This document shows positions 6,017-9,443 of a DNA stretch of 9,443 nucleotides, piece by piece. The notes under the pieces are model-generated. The model made no database searches. It saw only the letters and a program-made list of their open reading frames with translations, and was not told where the DNA came from. The translations under genes were made by a program, and so were the position numbers. Source of the stretch: JBEKCP01 sp050014815. GTDB lineage: Bacteria > Planctomycetota > Planctomycetia > Pirellulales > Thermoguttaceae. Every line of letters starts with the position of its first letter. The first letter of the stretch is position 1. The DNA is taken from NCBI GenBank assembly GCA_050014815.1, contig JBEKCP010000188.1, positions 1 to 9,443 of the forward strand, in the 5' to 3' direction.

Positions 6017-6038
6017 CTTGCTGAACTTTGTCAGCAAG
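6017..6038 (+). promoter_or_regulatory. Perfect hairpin just upstream of the ribosome binding site
   Basis: CTTGCTGA (6017-6024) and TCAGCAAG (6031-6038) form a perfect 8-bp stem with a 6-nt loop. The Shine-Dalgarno AGGGGG begins three bases after it (6042-6047). It could stabilise the 5' end, shape ribosome access or bind a protein. It also argues against a start codon at the TTG in its loop (6028). Confidence 0.55.
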
Positions 6039-6054
6039 GATAGGGGGATATCTG

Positions 6055-9000
6055 TTGCGAAGAAACCTGCTTCGATTGACGGACGGGGCCATCGCCTGTT
6101 TGCTCCTCTGCCGCCTGGCGATGGGGGCGGAGGCGACGCCGGCTCCGCGCGTAGAGCCGGCCAAGCCCTCGGCCGCCGAGGCCCGCGAGCCCGTCGCCGG
6201 GGGCGTGGACGAGGCCCAGCCGTCGATCTACTACCTGAAGGACCAGCAGGGGAAACTCCAGCCCGTTGTGAACTTCACCCTGTCGGATTTCGAGAAGGCT
6301 TGGAAGCTGCTGCATCAACTCGCCGACGGCGATCAGCGGCCGCGGTACAGTCTTCAGCAGATGTCGGCCTCCGGGACCCTGAGCGGCGACTTCGCGGAGC
6401 TGAGCGTGCAGTTCCGCATCCTGGTGCGGGAAGAGCAGTGGACGCGGGTGCCGTTGCGGCTCGATCAGGGCAGGCTGCGCGAGCCGGCCCAGTGCCAGGG
6501 GTCGGGCGAGCAGTTCGTCGAGTATGAAGGCGCAGGGGCGGGGTACGTGGCCTGGATCCGCGGGCCGGCCGGGCAGCAGCACCAGATCACTCTCAAGATG
6601 CTCGTCCCCGTGGCCACGGTCGGCGAGGTGACGCGGCTGCACCTCCGCGTGCCCCGGGCAACGGCCTCGGAGCTGCGGCTCAAAGTGCCGCTGGTAGGCG
6701 CGGTTGCCAAGGTCTCCGAGGGCGCGACCCTCCGCACCCCCAGCAGCACGAAGAACGAAACCGAGTTCACGGTGGCGGGCCTCTCGGGCGATTTCGAGTT
6801 GAGCTGGCGCCGGCCGGACGCGAGGGTCGCCGAGGCGCCGACCGTGCTGGAGGCCCAGGGCGCCCTTTCCGCCCGGCTCGACAATCGCGGAGTCGACGCC
6901 GAGGCGACGCTTGCCGTCCGCAGCTACGGCAGCACCTTCGACAGCTTCCGGGTCCGGCTCCCGCAAGAGGCCGAATTGGTTCCGGGCGCTCCCAACGGCT
7001 ACGCGGTGATGCCGGTGGAGAGCACGGGCCCGCCGGGCTCGCGCCAGCGGGTAGTCGAGGTCCGGCTGGCGAAGCAGACCACCGGGCCGGTCGAGGTCCA
7101 CCTGGCGACCAACCGGGCCATGGACACGACGAAGCCCGGTCCCTGGGTCGAGCTGGCCGGCTTCGAGGTGATCGGCGCGGCCCGGCAATGGGGGACGATC
7201 GCCGTCAGCGTTGTGGGCGACTGGCAGATCCTCTGGGGCCCCAGCGCCGGCGTCCAGCAGAGCGACCTGTTGCCCGAGTCGGCGCGTCGCAAGGACATGG
7301 TCGCCGCTTTCGATTATTTTTCGCAGGCGTACTCGCTCTCGGCCCGGCTCGTCCCTCGCAAAACGCGAATCAGCGTCGAGCCGGAGTACCTGCTCTCGGT
7401 CGACGCCGACGCGGTGCGATTGGACGCGAAGCTCCGCTACACGGTCCGGGGGGCCAAGGTGTTCGCCGTGGACGTGGCCATGCCCGACTGGCAAATCGAC
7501 GATATCTCCCCGGACAGCCTTGTGGCCGTGGACGGGGTACCCAAGGGCGCCGTCGGCGGGACGATTTCGATCCCGCTGATCCAGGCGTCGGCGGGCCAGT
7601 TCGAGGTCCGCCTGCGGGCCCATCGGCCGCTGGCGGCGGACGCCAGGTCGCTGGTCGTACCCCTTCCCCAGGCGCAGTCGAGCGCGCCGGCCTCGGCGGT
7701 GCTGGTGGTCCTGCCGGCGGACAACGTCGAGTTGATTCCCGGCGGCGATGCGATGACGGGCCTGTTCCGGCAGCAGGGGACCATTCCCATGGAACTGCCC
7801 TCCCGGCAGCAGGAGCCCTTGTTCTACCGGAGCGAGTCGAGCGCCGTCTTCGCCGCCGAGGTCCGCCGCCATTCCCGCCAAATCTCCGTCGACGTCGCCA
7901 GCCAGGTGGAGCTTGACGCTCATGGCGGGCGGGTCGAGCAGAAGCTGGCCTACCTGATCTCGTACGAGCCGACGGACCGCCTTACGCTGGAAGTCCCGCG
8001 GCGGCTGGCCGAGTCGGGGCGACTGGAGTTGAAGTACGACAACCAGACGGTCGTCCCCATCGCGGCGGACGAGCAGAGCAAGGATGTTTCCAAACCGGTC
8101 CGCATGCGAGTTCTGCTCCCGAAGGCCGCCATCGGGCTCTGCGAGCTTTCGGCACGCTACAGGCTGCCGCCGCAAGAATTCTCCCAGGACAAACGCGACG
8201 TGGTGGTCGTCCCCCTGGTCATGCCGGGGGAAGGAAACCTCTTGAGCAACCGCCTCGGCGTGTCGGCCGCCGCCGAGTTGCACGTCGAGTCGCGGCCGGG
8301 ACCTTGGACCGCCGTCGAGGCCGGGGTGCCCCGACCGGACCAGCAGCAATCGCTGCGACTGGCCGCGGCTGGGCCGTCGGACCAGGTCGCCCTCGAGGTC
8401 GAGGGCCTCTCCGGAGGCGAAACCGCCCTGGTGGTCGAGAGGGCCTGGGTCCAAACGTGGTTGACCAAAACGGCCCGCCAGGACCGGGCCGTCTTCCAGT
8501 TCACCACCAGTCGCCGGCAACTGGAAGTGGCCCTGCCCGCCGCCGTCGATCAGATCAGCGTCGTGCTGGACGGCAAACGCCTGGCCGCGGCCGTCACCGG
8601 CGAAAACACCGTGGTCCTTCCCCTGGCCGGCGACGGCCCGGCGGGCCGGCACGTGGCGGATCTGCGGTATCACTCTTCCGACTCCCGGCCGCCCCGCGGC
8701 GCCATGACGATCGAGTTGCCGCATCCGCGGAACGACGCCTGGGTGCGGCAAATGTACTGGCAGCTTGTCCTGCCCCGGGACGAGCACGTCGTCGTCTCGC
8801 CCGGCGACTGCACCGACGAATCGACCTGGGGATGGAGGGATTGCTACTGGGGTCGCAAGCCGCTCCTCGATGAAGCCGAATTGGAAGACTGGGCCGGTCT
8901 CTCGCATTCCGCTCGGGACATCGAGTCCGGCGGCGCGAATTACTATCTGTTCAGCACTTTGGGCGCCGTCAGCCCTCTGGAGCTGCGGACTGCGAGCCGG

Positions 9001-9405
9001 TCGGCCATCGTGCTGGCCGCCTCGGGTGCGGTCCTCCTCGCGGGACTCGTCTTGCTCTACTGGCCGCGGACGCGACACCCCGCCAGTCTGCTGACGGCCA
9101 CCGTGGGGCTGGCGGCGGTCGCGGCGGTGCTGCCCGATGCGGCGCTGCTGGGCGCGCAGGCCGCCGTGCTGGGACTCGTCTTGGCCTTGCTGGCCGGGTT
9201 GTTGTCGCACATTCTCGGGCGGCGCCGCCGGATGGCGCCGCTGGTGGAGCCGGCCAGCTCCGTGATCGGCAGTAGTGCCCTGACGACTCACACTCCGCTG
9301 CCGGCGGCGGCTGCCGCCCCGGCGCCGGCGGCGGCCGGCAGCCCGGCTCCGGCATCCGCCGCGCCGCCTTCCACTTCCCTGATACCGCCGGAATCCCAGC
9401 CATGA
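6055..9405 (+). CDS. Large exported, C-terminally membrane-anchored protein, function unknown
   Basis: A 1116-residue protein if begun at TTG 6055, which has AGGGGG 7 nt upstream and gives a classical signal peptide: MRRN, a hydrophobic core to about residue 21, and small-residue cleavage sites near 24-27. An in-frame TTG at 6028 sits in a hairpin loop and is less likely. After an Ala/Pro-rich stretch comes YYLKDQQGKLQPVVNF (from about residue 59). The following 900 residues show alternating hydrophobic and polar short strands, suggesting tandem beta-sandwich domains outside the membrane. A conserved-looking WGWRDCYWGRKPLL block precedes a transmembrane helix (983-1003) and a hydrophobic block (1010-1055, probably two helices) ended by RRRR. 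The last 56 residues are Ala/Pro-rich. No catalytic motif is visible. I recall this as a recurrent planctomycete family without known function. It overlaps the next gene by ATGA, so the two are probably one operon. Confidence 0.88.
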   Translation: MRRNLLRLTDGAIACLLLCRLAMGAEATPAPRVEPAKPSAAEAREPVAGGVDEAQPSIYYLKDQQGKLQPVVNFTLSDFEKAWKLLHQLADGDQRPRYSLQQMSASGTLSGDFAELSVQFRILVREEQWTRVPLRLDQGRLREPAQCQGSGEQFVEYEGAGAGYVAWIRGPAGQQHQITLKMLVPVATVGEVTRLHLRVPRATASELRLKVPLVGAVAKVSEGATLRTPSSTKNETEFTVAGLSGDFELSWRRPDARVAEAPTVLEAQGALSARLDNRGVDAEATLAVRSYGSTFDSFRVRLPQEAELVPGAPNGYAVMPVESTGPPGSRQRVVEVRLAKQTTGPVEVHLATNRAMDTTKPGPWVELAGFEVIGAARQWGTIAVSVVGDWQILWGPSAGVQQSDLLPESARRKDMVAAFDYFSQAYSLSARLVPRKTRISVEPEYLLSVDADAVRLDAKLRYTVRGAKVFAVDVAMPDWQIDDISPDSLVAVDGVPKGAVGGTISIPLIQASAGQFEVRLRAHRPLAADARSLVVPLPQAQSSAPASAVLVVLPADNVELIPGGDAMTGLFRQQGTIPMELPSRQQEPLFYRSESSAVFAAEVRRHSRQISVDVASQVELDAHGGRVEQKLAYLISYEPTDRLTLEVPRRLAESGRLELKYDNQTVVPIAADEQSKDVSKPVRMRVLLPKAAIGLCELSARYRLPPQEFSQDKRDVVVVPLVMPGEGNLLSNRLGVSAAAELHVESRPGPWTAVEAGVPRPDQQQSLRLAAAGPSDQVALEVEGLSGGETALVVERAWVQTWLTKTARQDRAVFQFTTSRRQLEVALPAAVDQISVVLDGKRLAAAVTGENTVVLPLAGDGPAGRHVADLRYHSSDSRPPRGAMTIELPHPRNDAWVRQMYWQLVLPRDEHVVVSPGDCTDESTWGWRDCYWGRKPLLDEAELEDWAGLSHSARDIESGGANYYLFSTLGAVSPLELRTASRSAIVLAASGAVLLAGLVLLYWPRTRHPASLLTATVGLAAVAAVLPDAALLGAQAAVLGLVLALLAGLLSHILGRRRRMAPLVEPASSVIGSSALTTHTPLPAAAAAPAPAAAGSPAPASAAPPSTSLIPPESQP

Positions 9406-9443
9406 CGGTCGATTGCCGGTTGCTGGTCGCGTGGGTGCTGCTG
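9402..9443 (+). CDS. Start of the next gene in the operon, cut by the window edge
   Basis: ATG at 9402-9404 overlaps the TGA stop of the preceding gene (9403-9405), a typical coupled-translation arrangement. The 14 codons available read MTVDCRLLVAWVLL, a short N-region followed by hydrophobic residues that could begin a signal peptide or membrane anchor. The product cannot be identified. No independent Shine-Dalgarno sequence is visible, which fits coupling to the upstream gene. Confidence 0.55.
   Translation, partial: MTVDCRLLVAWVLL

Noticed and set aside
6031..9291. A 1086-codon open frame on the minus strand, opposite the large exported protein
   Set aside because: It is almost wholly antisense to a gene with a signal peptide, ribosome site and membrane helices. 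Its translation is an Arg/Gly/Gln/His-rich string with no domain. Long antisense frames are expected where the third codon position is very GC-rich.
9295..9390. Ala/Pro-rich C-terminal tail of the large protein as a possible frameshift artefact
   Set aside because: The frame runs smoothly from the membrane block into the tail and ends in a stop that overlaps the next ATG. Low-complexity Ala/Pro tails are common in high-GC envelope proteins.

Overview
The window looks like chromosomal DNA from a high-GC planctomycete, probably Pirellulales-like. I infer this from three things seen in the sequence: a coiled-coil protein ending in a KWLSLLGL-type tail, a very large exported protein with a C-terminal membrane block, and short palindromic intergenic elements (the CTAGCCCGA type and the CGCACACGGAGTGTGCG type). 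From memory these are common in that group. No database was consulted. I see no rRNA, tRNA, transposase, CRISPR array or phage gene.

Layout. Bases 1-176 hold a REP-like inverted repeat (93-159) and no gene I can defend. A minus-strand pair follows: a coiled-coil protein (1091 down to 177) and, upstream of it in transcription order, a small secreted protein (1757 down to 1365). They are separated by 273 bp carrying an array of small palindromes and a promoter candidate. A divergent region (1758-1976) contains another imperfect palindrome. The plus strand then carries a three-domain lipid enzyme (1977-4655: PlsC-type acyltransferase, acyl carrier protein, AMP-forming acyl ligase). After a 300-bp gap with a hairpin terminator pointing the wrong way, it carries an inositol-monophosphatase-family phosphatase (4956-5792). 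After a further 262 bp comes an 1116-residue exported, membrane-anchored protein of unknown function (6055-9405). The start of the next gene overlaps it by ATGA at 9402 and runs off the edge.

How the genes relate. The three-domain enzyme can be read as a self-contained acyl-recycling machine: the ligase adenylates a fatty acid, passes it to the in-cis carrier, and the acyltransferase puts it on a lipid acceptor. The phosphatase may work nearby in phospho-alcohol metabolism, but nothing except adjacency suggests this. The large exported protein and its overlapping partner look like a separate envelope operon.

The most notable points are: two perfect 9-bp-arm palindromes inside coding sequence, each kept in frame, one of them flanked by a 69-bp-spaced direct repeat within the phosphatase's metal-site loop; the acyltransferase-ACP-ligase fusion with a degenerate acyltransferase motif; a strong minus-strand terminator in a gap with no minus-strand gene, suggesting a small RNA or antisense transcript; and a recurring arrangement of a -10-like box followed within about 10 nt by a hairpin.
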